The notes: generated by a model from the sequence alone, not told the origin. Positions 47,514 to 60,513 are shown, counted from the first letter of the stretch. The stretch: 64,000 nt of DNA from Stenogyne calaminthoides (GCA_037126765.1 JBBCBC010000030.1:9508786-9572785); one strand, 5' to 3'. A program made the numbers and translations.

Positions 47514-48296
47514 TTAGGTCACATTTTCTTGGATAGATGGATTCCATGTCTGAAAGATATGAAGCCTTTCTTGGAATCTTGCATGTTGAATTGTTTCAAG
47601 ACAGTATGAAGCTTGCGATAAGCCTATCATCCTTTTCTTGCGATCTCGAGTGATCTTGATCCCAAGGATGTGTGCGGCTTCCCCTAAGTCCTTCATATCA
47701 AACTGTTTTGAAAGCCATGCCCTTACGTCTGATAACACCTTTACATCATTCTCGATGATCAGAATGTCGTCTACGTATAGTACTAAGAATACTAATGCAG
47801 TTCCGACAAGCTTTTTGTACACACAACTTTCGAACTCGTTTTGATCGAACCCATAAGACTTTATAACATGATCAAAACATTGGTTCCAAGCCCTGGATGC
47901 CTGTTTGAGTCCGTAAATGGACTTCATGAGCTTACAAACTAGGTGTTCTTGGCCTTTTTCAATGACGCCTTGGGGTTGTTGCATATAGATCTCTTCATCA
48001 AGACTTCCGTTAAGGAAAGCTGTCTTGACATCCATTTGCCAGATTTCAAAGTCGAGATGCGCAGAAATCGATAAGAGAATTCAGATGGACTTAAGCATGG
48101 CTACGGGCAAAAAAGTTTCCTCATAATCGATCCCTTCTTTCTGAGTATAACCTTTCGCCATGAGTCTTGCTTTGAAGGTTTCCACCTTCCCGTCCGGTCC
48201 TCTTTTTCTCTTATACACCCACTTGCAACCAATGAGATTGACCCCATTAAGTGGTTCGACTAGCTCCAACACTCTGTTATGAAACATAGAACCCAT
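47514..48296 (-). pseudogene. Copia reverse transcriptase (nested element), frame-interrupted
   Basis: 48296-48081 encodes the entry region with GCKWVYKRKRGPDGKVETFK and KARLMAKGYTQKEGIDYEET. 48035-47514 continues MDVKTAFLNGSLDEEIYMQQ, SIYGLKQASRAWNQCFD and the catalytic LVLYVDDILI (YVDD at 47766-47777). These are the conserved RT blocks in order. The break between the two frames, near 48040-48080, is small. RT copies element RNA into cDNA in the particle. Confidence 0.88.
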
Positions 48297-49470
48297 TTAA
48301 ACTTTCATTCTTTGTTTGCGAATCTGCATCCTTGTCTTGGATTGCCTCGTCATATGTCCATGGGTCTGATTCGTCTTGTCCGGGAATCAAGTCCGAGGAC
48401 TCTCCTATTCCCATGATTCTCTCGGGATGTTTCACAACCCTCCCACTACGAAGAGGTTCCGGTTGTGTAAGTGTGTCGTTTGGTATATCATCTTGTGACA
48501 AATTGGCATTGAGGTTAGCCCCTAGCTCATTTAAGTTAATCTCACTGGGTCTTCTTCTTTCGTTCATATAGTCTTCTTCCAAAAATCTAAAGTGGGTGCT
48601 TATTACCACCTTTTGATCTTGGGACCATAGAACAAACACCCTTTTGTTCCTTGGGGTATCCCACAAAACAACCTTAATTACGATCGAGGATCCAATTTTT
48701 TCGCTTCCTTGTCCAACACGTGGCGGACACCCCCAAATCCTCATGTGTCTCATACTAGGCTTTATGCTCGATCCACAATTCTTTGAAAGTTTTGGGAACC
48801 GATTTGGATGGCACCAAGTTCGAATGTGAAGCTCTCTTGTTTCCAAGGCATGACCCCGGAACGACTTGGGAAGATCGGCATAACTCATCATAGATCTAAC
48901 CATTTCCAAAAAGAGTTCTGTTTTTTAGCTCTGCAACCCCGTTTTGTTGAGGGTTCGGGGTGTGATGAGTGATGCAATCCTTCATCGATAAGTAGTTCAA
49001 AAACTCATCGCCGAGGTATTCGCCTCCACGATCGGATCATAGAGACTTGATCGTTTTTCCCCTATGATTCTCTGCTTGAGCCTTAAATTCTTTGAATTTC
49101 TCAAAGGTCTCGATTTATGCTTCATAAGGAAAATATAACTGTACCTTGAGTAATCATCAATAAAAGTGACAAAATACTCATAACCTCCTCTTGCTTTGGT
49201 TGACATTGGACCACATACATCTGTGTGAACGATCTCTAACACTTCTTTGGCTCTATTCCCCTTGGCTCCAAATGCCCTCTTGGTCATTTTACCCTCCAAA
49301 CATGATTCACAGGTTGGAATTGGTTCAACTTGGAGAAACTCTAGTGAACCGTCTTTCACCAACCTTTGGAACCTATTTGGATTTATATGACCTAATCTTA
49401 GATGCCAAAGAAGTGTCTCGTTCACGTCTGATGAACGTTTTCTTTTCTCGGAAATAGTTGATGTGTTATA
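48297..49470 (-). pseudogene. Copia integrase (nested element), frame-interrupted
   Basis: The frame 49602-48997 contains the pre-integrase zinc region LLWHLRLGHINPNRFQRLV with CESCLEGKMTKRAF, then the catalytic core start HTDVCGPMSTKARGGYEYFV and TFIDDYSRYSYIFLMKHKS, which carry the first two catalytic Asp residues. 48909-48277 continues with a C-terminal part including RIWGCPPRV and VLWDTPRNKRVFVLW. The D-D-E Glu region falls in the broken stretch near 48960-48910. Confidence 0.85.
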
Positions 49471-50022
49471 GGATGCATTTAAGTGAGTGGTATGCATGCA
49501 CATTAATTGTATAGAGATTATTCGACAACGTTCCATGACAGATAAATTTATCAAAAAGAGAAATGGTAACAACTTTATTAAAAGTAACCGAATATCCATC
49601 ATGAAAAAGTTTAGAAACTGAAATTAAATTCTTTCTAAAACTCGGAACGTAAAGAACATCTCTTAAAATTAAAACTCTGTCTTCAAAAGACAGGTGCACT
49701 TCTCCCATTGCTTCAGCTGCCACTCTCGTAGCATCGCCCAGTGTGATGAGGATCTCACTCCCAACTAAGTTGCTCGTCCGCTTGAACCCATGTAATGTGA
49801 AACAAACATGATCAGTGGATCCCGTATCCACCACCCATAAATGGTACGCCGCTAAACAAGTTTCAACAACTAGTGCGTGAGAATTACCTTTCTTTCCATT
49901 CCCTTTGGGATTGGAACAGGCTGACCTCGAGTGTCCTACTCTCCCGCTTTCCAAAAATTTCCTCATGCTTGATTCCGTGCTCTTATTTGATGTTGAGTCT
50001 GCTTGGTTCAACTTTCTTCTCT
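49471..50022 (-). pseudogene. Copia gag tail and protease (nested element), truncated
   Basis: The open frame from 50137 to 49466 reads protease LWVVDTGSTDHVCFTLHGFK, with active-site D-T/S-G, and FEDRVLILRDVLYVPSFRKN and LISVSKLFHDGYSVTFNKV after it. The stretch ahead (GRVGHSRSACSNPKGNGKKG) is the end of the gag zinc-knuckle region with altered cysteines. Residues encoded above 50022 come from unit B and are not part of Copia, so the first ~38 codons of this frame are chimeric. Confidence 0.85.
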
Positions 50023-50157
50023 TTTCAATTTTGTCCAAGTTTTTATTTGACTTGGTCAAAATAAAATTCGCCAAAAATTTGCTGCTATCGGGTATCAAAC
50101 CCGAGCCATTAGGGGACATACTAATACTACTTACCATTAGGCTACAACAATGTAGTA
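50022..50157 (-). mobile_element. SINE-like sequence (unit B)
   Basis: Same boxes as in unit A (A-box complement about 50134-50145, B-box complement about 50091-50105). It forms the junction between the Copia remnant and the SOT upstream region. Confidence 0.5.
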
Positions 50158-51684
50158 CGATACTTTACGCAACGGTATGTATATAACTGTTAAAGCCTTA
50201 GTGAATATTTTATTTTTGATATATTTATCCCTTGTTTTTTTTTATCGCCTCTTCTTCTTTTGTGTTGTCACTGGGATTCTTCAGGTAGTATTTTTCTATT
50301 TCTCAATTTTTATATTAGATTCTTCAATTGCTAATTCATCAATTCGATAATTTATCATTATATAATGATTTTTATTAAATTTATGCATCTGCATACTATA
50401 TATGACAAAATTAGATGTGTATATTTAATTAGCTATAGATTAAAATTCACACAATCGATTGATGAATGAAAAACAAAGCTAATTCTAGTTATCTAGTTGA
50501 TTCAAATATATAAAGAAACATTTTTATTAGTACTTTTATTTTCAAATTGTACGTATAATACATTCAACATCGTGTGTATTTTTATTGTCATGTTATGTAG
50601 ATTTTTGTTGTTGGTATGCTTAATTTTTACGATTTTGTTTGAATAGGGTTATCGACATTACCTCATATATAAAAATTTCGTTTTGATTTTAATATCCTTT
50701 AAAATTTACCTATTTTTTGAATATAAACTGTTATGATTTGTTTGTAATATTGTTTCCGTTTTCATTTAATACCCTTTAGAATTTACATTTTTCTTATATT
50801 TTTAATATAATACTTTTATATTTTTACATGTAATATTTTGTCTGTAATACTTCTTTAATCTTGATTTAATACCCTTCAGAATTTACTTTTTTCTTATGTT
50901 TTGAATGTAATACTGATATGTTTTCTATGTAATACTATTACGTTTTGCATGTAATACTGTTATATTTTGTCTGTAATATTGCTTTCGTTTTGATTTAATA
51001 CCTTTTAAAATTTATCTTTTTTTCTTATGATTTTAATGTAATACTGCTATGTTTTGTTTGCTTGAGACCTGTGTTCAACTCTTGACAAAAAAAAAAAAAG
51101 TTTGACGAATTTTTTTTTTAATCTAGATATTTATTATAATTTTATAAAGATGAAAAAACGGGGAGAAAATTAGAAATAAAGACATATTTTTATCGGTATC
51201 CTTTTACAAAAGGTAAATAAATTAATGAAGAAATATGTACTAAGTTTCAATGTGGTGTTGTGGTCTGGTTGTTTATAATTCCTCTTTTTAACCGAGTTCG
51301 ATCCTTGATAACGGCGGATTTTGGCATTTTTTTAATTTATTATCGAAAAAAAGAAAAAAATGTAATGAAAGGGGATCAAACCCACATTGACCGTGCCCAT
51401 CATTCGGCCACATATACCATTTTATTTGTTAACCGCTCTTATTGAGTTACAATTGACAATTTTAAATTTTTTTCACACATAAAAATTTTCACACAAGATG
51501 TTACACCATTGTGTATGCTTTTTATTTTATGAAACAAAAATTATTTTGCACATATCCTTATACATCTACTAGAGAATCTACTTACTTAATCCAAAGAGAT
51601 TATGCTTTTTTTCTTATCTCAGGAAAATAAAATTAAATTTATACATATCTTTATACATTCTAGACTATTTAACCCACTTCAATC
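50158..51684. other. AT-rich SOT upstream region (unit B)
   Basis: Holds the same degenerate TGTAATACT/GATTTAATACC repeats (about 50670-51060) and tRNA-like words near 51260 as unit A, with only small indels, mostly in homopolymers. Confidence 0.6.
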
Positions 51685-52645
51685 ATGCATCATCCAATTG
51701 TGAAGAAAATGACCACAATGGATGAAGAATTCAATGAGTTAATCTCCAACTTACCCAAAGAAGAAGGATGGTTTTCGGACATCTACGAGTACCAAGGCGT
51801 TTGGTATGCTCCCGAGCATCTCGAAGCCTTGATTCCAGCTCAAAAAACCTTCATGTCCAAGACTCTGATCCCAAATCAGGCACAACATGGTTGAAGTCAA
51901 TCATTTTCACCTTACTCAACCGGGAAAAACACCCCATCGGAGACGAAAACCACCCTGTCCTAGCTCACAACCCGCACGACATCGTGCATTTTCTAGAGCG
52001 TCCTCTTAACAAAGATAACAAGGCCCTGGACTTCGCGTCTGTGCCTTCTCCGAGGTTTTTCAGCACTCACTTGCCTTATTCGTTCCTCCCCGAGAATGTG
52101 AGGAGTAGCGAAACGGTGAAGTTGGTGTTTGTCAGCAGAAACCCTAAGGACACTTTCGTCTCGTTCTGGCACTTTTGCAACAAGTTGAGGGCCAAGAAGG
52201 AGCTGGGGCCCTCTCCTATTGAAGAGATGTTTGAGAAGTTTAGTGGGGGTGTCAGCCCATTTGGCCCCATTTGGGACCACGCGATTGGGTATTGGGAGGA
52301 GAGCAAGAGAAACCCTAATAGGGTTTTCTTTCTCAAGTACGAGGAGATGAGCGAGAAGCCCGCCGTTCTGTTGAAAAATCTGGCGGAGTTCCTAAACTGC
52401 CCGTTTTCGGAGGAGGGGAGGAATCCGGGGCGGTTGAGAAAGTGTTGAAACTTTGTAGCTTTGAAAATCTGAGCAACTTGGAGGTGAACAAAGGCGGGAA
52501 AAGAGAGTTCGGGGAGCAGGATAAGAGTTTGTTCTTTCGTAAGGGCAGCGTTGGAGATTACAAGAATCATATGTCGGGGGAGATGGTTGAGAAACTTGAT
52601 CAAATTACTGGAGACAAGTTTTCTGGATCGGGGTTAGTGTTCTAA
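51685..52645 (+). pseudogene. SOT: Cytosolic sulfotransferase (SOT family), frameshifted copy B
   Basis: Same protein family and layout as the copy at 5177. The frame from ATG 51685 runs to the same one-base shift near 51849. The second frame holds the PAPS loop, the catalytic-His context THLPYSFLP and VSRNPKDTFVSFWHF. A second shared shift near 52430 leads to the last frame (52442-52645), with an intact FRKGSVGDYKNHMSGEM, the 3'-phosphate-binding motif of SOTs. Private lesion: 18 bases present in A (GTTTTTCTTGCTAGTTAT, 5361-5378) are missing, removing six residues just before and including the Tyr of YPKSGTTW, so the loop reads DPKSGTTW. The frame is kept by this loss. The shared shifts predate the duplication or are recurrent assembly errors. 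The acceptor is unknown. Confidence 0.88.
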
Positions 52646-54297
52646 GTGGATTAATTGAACTACCACATTAATTAATTTTATCAACATTTTATTTTCTTTG
52701 TTAATTCTAAATAAATGGTAAGGTTAACGTGGTAGATGTAAGTTGCTCTTTTGTGATGGGTGTTTTTTTTTTTTCCTACTTGTGATTTTTGTCAGCGTAT
52801 TTTTTATTGGTAATATTGTTGGATTATTTCCATCTAGTCATAATATGACATTTATACCATTACATTTACAAATTAATACCGCTACACTATAATTATCAAT
52901 TGATATCATACAGTTTAAAGTAAAATTATAGTATTAAATGTTATTGATATTTGTTTATATGAATAGTAATATCAATTTATAAGTATAATGAAATATTTCA
53001 TACTATGAACAAGTTTCACAGGAAAGTTTGTGTTAATGTTGAGCCTCTTTTTGCTACAATTACCTATGTGTTTTTTATTTGTATACAATTTGTTATTATG
53101 TAATTTTAAAAGGAGAAAATTCCCATTTTTAGTTCATTCTTAATTAAAAAGTTTATTTTTTTATCAAGGTTTTTAGTTTTATTTATTTTAGGCAAGAGAA
53201 TAATTTTGTGACCCATTATATCCTTTATAAAGTTAACAAAAAATTGAAAAAATGGTGGTAGGGCTTTCATTAAATAGTGGTACGGAATTTAACATATTAT
53301 ATACAGACTTAATTAAATTTTGGTACAAGCTTAAAATGATAATACAAGTTGAATTAAATTGTAGAATTGGTACATGTTAAAATGATAGTGGTTGGGAGTT
53401 AATTAAATGATGATACAAGCTGAAATGACACTAATATGAGATGTATATATGGTGATACAAGCTAAAATAAGAAAGAATTGGAAAATGGTAGAGTTGGAAA
53501 AAAATATTATCTTGGCTAAAAAAGAATTATTCAAACTTTGTGACACATAAACACTTTTATTTTTATATTATATAGACAATTTTTATTATTTAAGAGCGAA
53601 ATTGTTTTTTGTTAAAAATCTCGTAATCATGTTGAAAAATTCGTAGTTAATTTTTTTTACTTAATTCGCATGACGATTGTACAACAAATTCACATTTGAA
53701 ATAATAGTTCATTAACTATCTCAATTAAATTAATTTGACATATAGCAATAATAATATAAACCCTAGTCCATAACTTATAATTTCAAATCGAAATCATTAT
53801 AAACAAACTCAACAATTAGACCATATAATTAATCAAACCAAATGTTTAATTAAATTCATTATAAAGAACTCTATGCTAGGAACCGTTGAAAGTTAAAACT
53901 GGAAAAGAAGTAAGAAGCTAAATTGAACTGGATCTTTTTTTTTTTTTAAGGAAAATTGAATTGGATCTTTATTTGCATATCATGTTTTCTTATTGATCTT
54001 TACATGTTTAATTAATGTTGGGCCATAACAATTGAATTGGACCCAATTTTTTTCTTATTAATAAATTCAGAATGTTTTTCTTATAAAAAAATTGGAGTTA
54101 AAAATAGATTTTTATGTTTTTTTTACATAAGATATTAGTAGGAAAATTTTAATTGGGAGTGCAATTGTACCCTTGTGGATCGGAGACTAGTCGGATCGGA
54201 CTCAAATCATCCATTCTATAAAAAAACATGTCTAGATTACGTAACATAAAACCTATTGGTCCCGTTTTGAAAACCCATTAGTGCGTTAAATACCAAT
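52646..54297. other. AT-rich intergenic DNA (unit B)
   Basis: Counterpart of 6151-7818, with small homopolymer-length differences. No gene seen. The frame 54237-54476 (minus) covers LTR and PBS sequence. Confidence 0.6.
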
Positions 54298-55885
54298 TGT
54301 AATGCATATAAAATAGGGGTGAGTGAATGGTGGTTCCAATTTTTTTTGCTTTTAAGAACGATGTGTGTTTTGCTTATAGTCGAATGCATATGACAAGTAA
54401 TAACATAAAACAGTAAAGAATACACGATTTTTATAGTGGTTCGGAGTCCAACTCCTACATCCACTCTTCCCTTCATGGGGCACCAACTTAACCAATTGGA
54501 CTTAGATTATCGTGTTAGTCCAACACCCAACAGATGTTTACCGAGTTCACACTCAAACGGGACTTATCTCCCTCACGGGATTGCCTACCGTCCCTTTCGG
54601 GATTGCTAGATGTTTACCGAGTTCACACTCACCTACAAACTTAACCTATCAAACTGATTTGGGTAAAGGTTTGTTTGGTTTCCAACTAGGGTGAGATTTT
54701 CCCTTACATTTGTTTAGCCTCAATGCTAAGGATGAGAAAATCTCTCTAAGCTTAGGATATTGCATTTGTGCTTAGATCTAGGGTAGAACACTTTTGAATA
54801 TATGCGTGTATTTCTTGCTCAGTGTTCTATGGTGGGAATGCTTGAGTATATGGCTCTTGGCTCTGTAGCATCTTTTTCCACACTCTCCACCCGAATAATG
54901 AAGGAAGAACTTGTATTTATAGTGTGGATTTGAATGTTACCGTTGGATGGAGTCACATTCAAATCCATACTATTCTGTAGCTTTTTGCAGCTTCTTCAGG
55001 CTTGTTGTGTTCCTCTCATTGGTCCACGTCAGCTGAATCTAATGGCTATATTCTTTAGGATATTCCGAGTCTTCAGGATTTATCTGAGTCTTTAGGTTTC
55101 TTCTGAGTCTTCAGGAATCTTGATTCAGCAGACTTCTCTTGGCCGGACCTTGTATGCGATCGGACATCTTGACACTTTCGAGTGGCGAGTTCGACTCTTG
55201 ACTTCCGAACAATCGACCCTCAGTCACTTTGCTTTTCGAGCTAACCGATCATCGATGGCGTTACGATTTTCGATGAACATGACCTCAGATGACTTCTCTT
55301 CTGATGACTTCTCTTCTGATTTCTTCTTGCGATCCGTATCGCAGTTTTTGGTTTTCGATATCCGATTTCTTCTCGCGATCCGGTATCACAGATTCTGGTT
55401 TTCGATATCGATTTCTTCTACTTTGATCGATCGGCTCACATGATCGAGATCGATATAACATCAGTCAACATATCGGTTTATTTGCATCAGTTAATACATC
55501 GATTAATGCATCGAGGTTAGCATATCAGGTTAGCTTATCTGATCTCAATCACGTCTGATCTCAATCAGTCTCATCTTCTCCTCTTCTGATCTGCAACCTC
55601 CTCTTTAGATCTGGTCATCTGATCTTCTGATCAGCTGGCTTAGCTTTTTATTTTCTTCGATTTTTTGCATAGCTCATCGATTACCTTTAGAACTCATCTT
55701 ACTCATTCGATCTCGTCGGTCTCGTCTCTTGACCTCGTCGATCTCGATCATCTACTTGATTTTTAAATGAGTTCCCCTCAACTTGTTCTCCCGTTCCCCC
55801 TCAACTTGTTATCCAGAGATTAGCTTCAAAAACACAAGTTGATAATGTTTTTAGCATAATTCATCAAAACTAAAATATCCCAACA
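54298..55885 (-). mobile_element. Copia-type LTR with PBS remnant, minus orientation (unit B)
   Basis: Counterpart of 7819-9394, with the same ends. 55130-55770 differs from A by dense small changes, often CTGA in one copy where the other has CGA. Confidence 0.65.
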
Positions 55886-56550
55886 AAACCTGTGTAGTGC
55901 GATAAAGTGCAGTGCGAGAATACATATTTTTGAAAATTTTAAAATGCGATATGTTAAGAATACGTTTATTTATTTATATTTTATTACGTATACATCTATA
56001 AAATATACAGAATTTATAAAATTAATATATTAAGTTTATGTAATTCACATAAAACTTAAATATTTTCAATAATATAATGTAATTAAGTAACAAATCATCA
56101 ATTCAAATAACATCAGCTCAATACATTAGTTATAATAAGAAATTCAATAAAAAAAAGTGTTATATTGTCAATTTAAATTACATTACATAATAATGTTCAA
56201 TTGAAGTAACACATCTAGTATTTAAAATAGCATGACCATTTAGAGTCTTAGTCTTAAAAAATTGCCAAAAAAAAAAGAAAGATTTTTTCTAAAAAAAAAA
56301 CAACACACGCTCGCGCACTCTTCCTGCACCAGATCCGCGCGTATCCAGCGTATCAGTTTCGCGTATTCTATTTTTTTAAAATATTCACGGATTCACTACG
56401 TGGCGTATCCCGTACGAACCCGACGCGAATTGTACACACACCTTACGCGTATTCGATACTTCACTGTAGTATTTTTAGAATAATCCATGCATCGTAGCAT
56501 AAAACTAAAACTGTGAACAAATCGAATTGAAGTGAATATCATTGTATATT
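55886..56550. other. AT-rich DNA between the inverted LTRs (unit B)
   Basis: Counterpart of 9395-10050. A CG-rich patch at 56300-56455 (repeated GCGTAT words) differs strongly from A. No gene seen. Confidence 0.6.
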
Positions 56551-57407
56551 GTTTTTTTTTTGTTTTTTTTTTTTGGAACAGGCAAAAAACATTTTATTGA
56601 GGAAGAAATGGGGTACAAGGGGTACACCTATCCTTACATCATGACAAAGAAAAAGAAAGATAATCGAACAAAAGAAATGAAAAGTGTACTCCAAAACTAA
56701 CTCACATTATGTATGCTAAATCTATTCTATGATGGAAAATTTACGTCACTTCAGAAAGTCCAAGTTACTGTTTTACGGGTTTTTTGCCACTAACCAGGAC
56801 CATGTTCTTGCTTTGATCTCCTCCGAAATTTTCCTCGCTACCGGTTCAAAATTCTCTAATGTTTTCTTGTTCCTGACCCTCCACAATGACCAAATTGTTC
56901 CAAACCCAAATGGTAAATGTCACTTTATCTTGAGCAGACTTCTCGAATAATGCCTTATGCTGAAGGAAGTTGTGAATCGGGTCGATATGAGCCACCAAAC
57001 TAATACTTGTCCACTAATGAATACTGCTCCAAATCTTAGATGCAAAGTCACATTGGAAGAAAAGATGAGAAGCAGTCTCTTCATTCTCTCCACATAAAGA
57101 GCACTGAATGTCCCCATTGTTCGGAATGATGTTTCTTCTGACTAGATTGTCCTTTGTCGGTAGAATACCTTTTAACATCTTTCAAACATTAGCTTGAACT
57201 CGTTTAGGTGCAAAGTTGTCCCAAAGTGATTTGAAGGCTGATTTTTTTGTGTTGTCCTCCTCTTCATCGCCAGCCTTCTTGAAAGAGTTTAAGTAAGTTA
57301 TTTTTGTCGAAAAGAGACCATTACTGCTAGGCTCCAGCTCCAAATGTCTTCTTTTGATGGCTTGATTTTGTACATGTTGAGACAAAGTAATAAATTGTTA
57401 AGACTTG
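56551..57407 (-). mobile_element. 5'-truncated LINE fragment (unit B)
   Basis: Counterpart of 10051-10904. It has the same zf-RVT-type pieces (57182-57385 and 56920-57117 frames) and the same T-rich end at 56551-56575. Confidence 0.75.
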
Positions 57408-58845
57408 TGTTGGGATATTTTAGTTTTGATGAATTATGCCAAAACATTATCAACTTGTGTTTTTTGAAGCTAATTTACAGATAACAAGTTGAGGGGGAAC
57501 GAAAGAACAAATTGAGGGGGAACTCATGAAATCGAGCCGAAGATGATCGAGATCGACGAGGTGATCAAAGAGATCGGATGAGAAGGATGAGTTCGAAGTT
57601 AAGCCGGCGTCTGGCCGACCGCAATGCGATTTTATGATCTTTTATTTCTTATAACATGATCAAGCATCAGATTCTTTGATTTCTATAGCGATTTTTTTTC
57701 GTTTCTGTCGATCTGCGGACTGATCTGTTGGTGATCTCGATCAGTGAGTTGATCGATCATCGAGCGACGAAATCGGCCCGATGAATAGTGAAATCAGCCC
57801 GATGAACAACGATTTCAAAGCGGTGATGAACAATAAAATCAACCCGATGAGCGATGATTTCAAAGAAATGATGAAACAATGAAATCAAATGATGAATGAT
57901 GATTTCAAAGAATGATGAACAAAGTGATTTCAAAGACACCGTAAATCTACGGATCGATTTCAAATGGACCGGATCGGCGACGAAATCGAAGCAATGAACG
58001 ATGTCCGATGAGTTGATCAGATCCGTTAGACACACAAAAGCAGCTGATCAATAAGAAGATAACAACATATATGGATGTGACATAAAACTGCAAACAACAG
58101 TGCAAAAGGACAAAGAAAAGCTGGAAGATTATTAGTATGGATTTGAATATTACTCTCCAACGGTAATATTCAAATCCACACTATAAATACATTGCACTAT
58201 CTTCAAAAGAAGATAATGGAGGATCTGCAAAGTGAAATTAAAAGCCAAATATTCAAGCAACTCCATTCAAGAACACAGAGCATTACATATCCAAATTTAC
58301 CCAATAGTGTTCTTCATTGTATCTAAGCAAAAATGCCATATCCTAAGCTTAGAGAGATTTTCCCATCCTTAGCATTGAGGCTAAACAAATGTAAGGGAAA
58401 ATCTCACCCTAGTTGAAACCAAACAAACCTTACCAAAATCCGTTTGATAGGTTAAGTTTGTAGGGGGGGTGAGAACTCGGTAAACATCTATAGGCAATCC
58501 CGTGAGGGTGATAAGTCCCGTTTGAGTGAGAACTTCGATAAACATCAATCGCCGATCCCGTGGGGTGATAAGTCCCGTTTGAGTGTGAACTTCGGTAAAC
58601 ATCTGTTGGGTGTTGGACTAACACGGTAAACTAAGTCCAGTTGGTTAAGTCGGTGCCCCATGAAGGGAAGAGTGGATGTAGGACGAGTTGTCCGAACCAC
58701 TATAAAATTGTGTGTTCTTTACTGCTTTATGTTATTACTTGCCTTATGCATTCGATTATAAGCAAAACACACATCGTTCTTAAAAGCAAAAAAATAAATA
58801 AAATTGGAATCACTCTGCCCTCACCCCTATTTTATATGCATTACA
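57408..58845 (+). mobile_element. Copia-type LTR, plus orientation (unit B)
   Basis: Counterpart of 10905-12334. It begins TGTTGGGATATTTTAG and ends at GCATTACA, followed by TGGTT, which may be the start of a decayed primer site. The middle (57540-58020) differs from A at many places. Confidence 0.65.
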
Positions 58846-60139
58846 TGGTTTTTTTTTCCGCGTTCTTGGGTTTTCAAATCGGGACCATCAACTTGCTTCT
58901 TCTCTACCTCTCAAGTTGCGTTTCCATCTCAAATCCCACCCAACCCTCACTACCTCAATGTCCCATCTCACTAATTTTTGCTTCTTTCTTCTCGCTCAAC
59001 CTAAACAATCTATCAAAATTCTCACTCAAAGGTGCATCCCCCGCCCACAAGTCAAATCAAAAGTTTGTATTCTCTCTATTTCCCACTACCCTTGTCATCT
59101 CCGATTTCATCCCCATCCCATATTTGAATATCGAATACGATTATGTTTTTGAATATTCAACACAACTTGTATTTGATTTTTAATATTCAATTAAAAGTTA
59201 CCATAACATAATCAAATACATAAATAAATTTTATTTTTATCAAATATATCAAAAGAGCACTTCCAATAAATAAATTATGGTTCTCCTTTAATTGTAGCTG
59301 GATAATGCTAAAATATATGTTATTATTATATATATATTTTGCATCGAATATTAGTGAATAACGAATTGAATGACGTAATTTTATATTTATATTTGATTAT
59401 CTATCAAATAAAAAAAATTGTATTCAAACTCGAATACTAATTATTTCAAATACGGATACCGAATTTCAAATACAAATATAGGATTGAAGTATAAATATTT
59501 GAACTACCCTCGAGAAAACTTACATTTAGATAATGTGATTTTTTTTATTAAAGAGTATAAAAACAAAGAGGAATCTATATTCGGCAGATAGAATACCAAG
59601 TGAGGTACATTAAAACAAATATAGTGAAAATCAGAAGCAAAAACTAACAGAGGCCAAATATGAAGACAGTGATTGGAAGTTACATTGAGACACATTAAGG
59701 AAAAAATATCATAATGTCAAAGAAATATTCATTTAGAATGAGTAAAGCATCTTTAATTTTGGTTTTTTCCCTTAAGAAAATTTCAGAATTCCTCAACTAT
59801 TTAAAGTTTATAAATTGCATTTTATATATATTATTAATAAATTGACAACATTACTTCAAGAAAAGTTTAAAAAACACCCCAACAAATAATCTTCATTTTG
59901 CCTCGGGTAGGCTGGACTCGAGTATTTGGGAGAACTATTTTGAAAGATACTTCTCTCCCTCCCCTCTCTCTCTAGAAAAGGTTAGGTGGTGTTTGCATTC
60001 TCATTTCAAAGGTGTAGAAGTACTTTTTTGAGAAATTGATGTGACCCAACTTAAAAAAAAATGCTTATACACTTAGTGTAGTGGTTGCAAACATGCACTA
60101 TAGCTAATTACTCTGCAGTGAAAGAAAAGCAATCGTACC
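58846..60139. other. AT-rich DNA upstream of ABCB (unit B)
   Basis: Counterpart of 12335-13639 and nearly identical from about 59155 on. The open frames 58641-59183 and 58916-59152 are pyrimidine-rich composition artefacts. Confidence 0.55.
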
Positions 60140-60513
60140 ACCAGAAAGGGCAAATAATTAAGGGGAATAATGTTTTTTTTTAGTACAGTAACTTTTGGGG
60201 TGGGTTGTGTTTTAAGAACAATAATTTTACGAACTGAAAAATGTAGGATAATATATTTTAAAATTTATAAATATATAACAATATGTTTTAAAATCCTGTA
60301 AATGTAGGACAATCGAGCCCAAACAAGCCCAAATCTGACGAGACATTTCAGTCTAATTTGGGCTCAATTGTCCTATATTTACAAATTTTAAAATATATTA
60401 TCTTATATTTATATAATTTAAAATATATTATCCTATATTTTTAAGTTAGTAAAATTATTGTTCTTAAAATACTATTTACCCTAAGTTACTGTACTAAAAA
60501 ATTATTTTTCCAA
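60140..60513. mobile_element. Foldback MITE-like element (unit B)
   Basis: Counterpart of 13640-14012, with the same inverted termini. Its central ~60 bases (60294-60350) differ from A by several clustered changes. Confidence 0.65.

Larger units (their letters stand above)
44842..50022 (-). mobile_element. Ty1/Copia retrotransposon inserted in Gypsy, lacking 5' LTR and most of gag
   Basis: On the minus strand the order is gag tail, protease, integrase, reverse transcriptase, RNase H, polypurine tract (AGTGGGAGAT at 46689-46698), then a 1847-bp 3' LTR. It is nested in Gypsy coding sequence (flank CGCCG before 44842). At 50022 the element stops mid-gag and the duplicated unit begins, so the second target-site copy and the 5' LTR are absent. 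The pol motifs are better preserved than in the Sirevirus-like element, which suggests a younger copy or cleaner sequence. Confidence 0.88.

Noticed and set aside
58641..59183. A 180-codon plus-strand frame upstream of ABCB copy B
   Set aside because: The counterpart in unit A is broken differently, the sequence is partly LTR and partly pyrimidine-rich, and no family is recognised.
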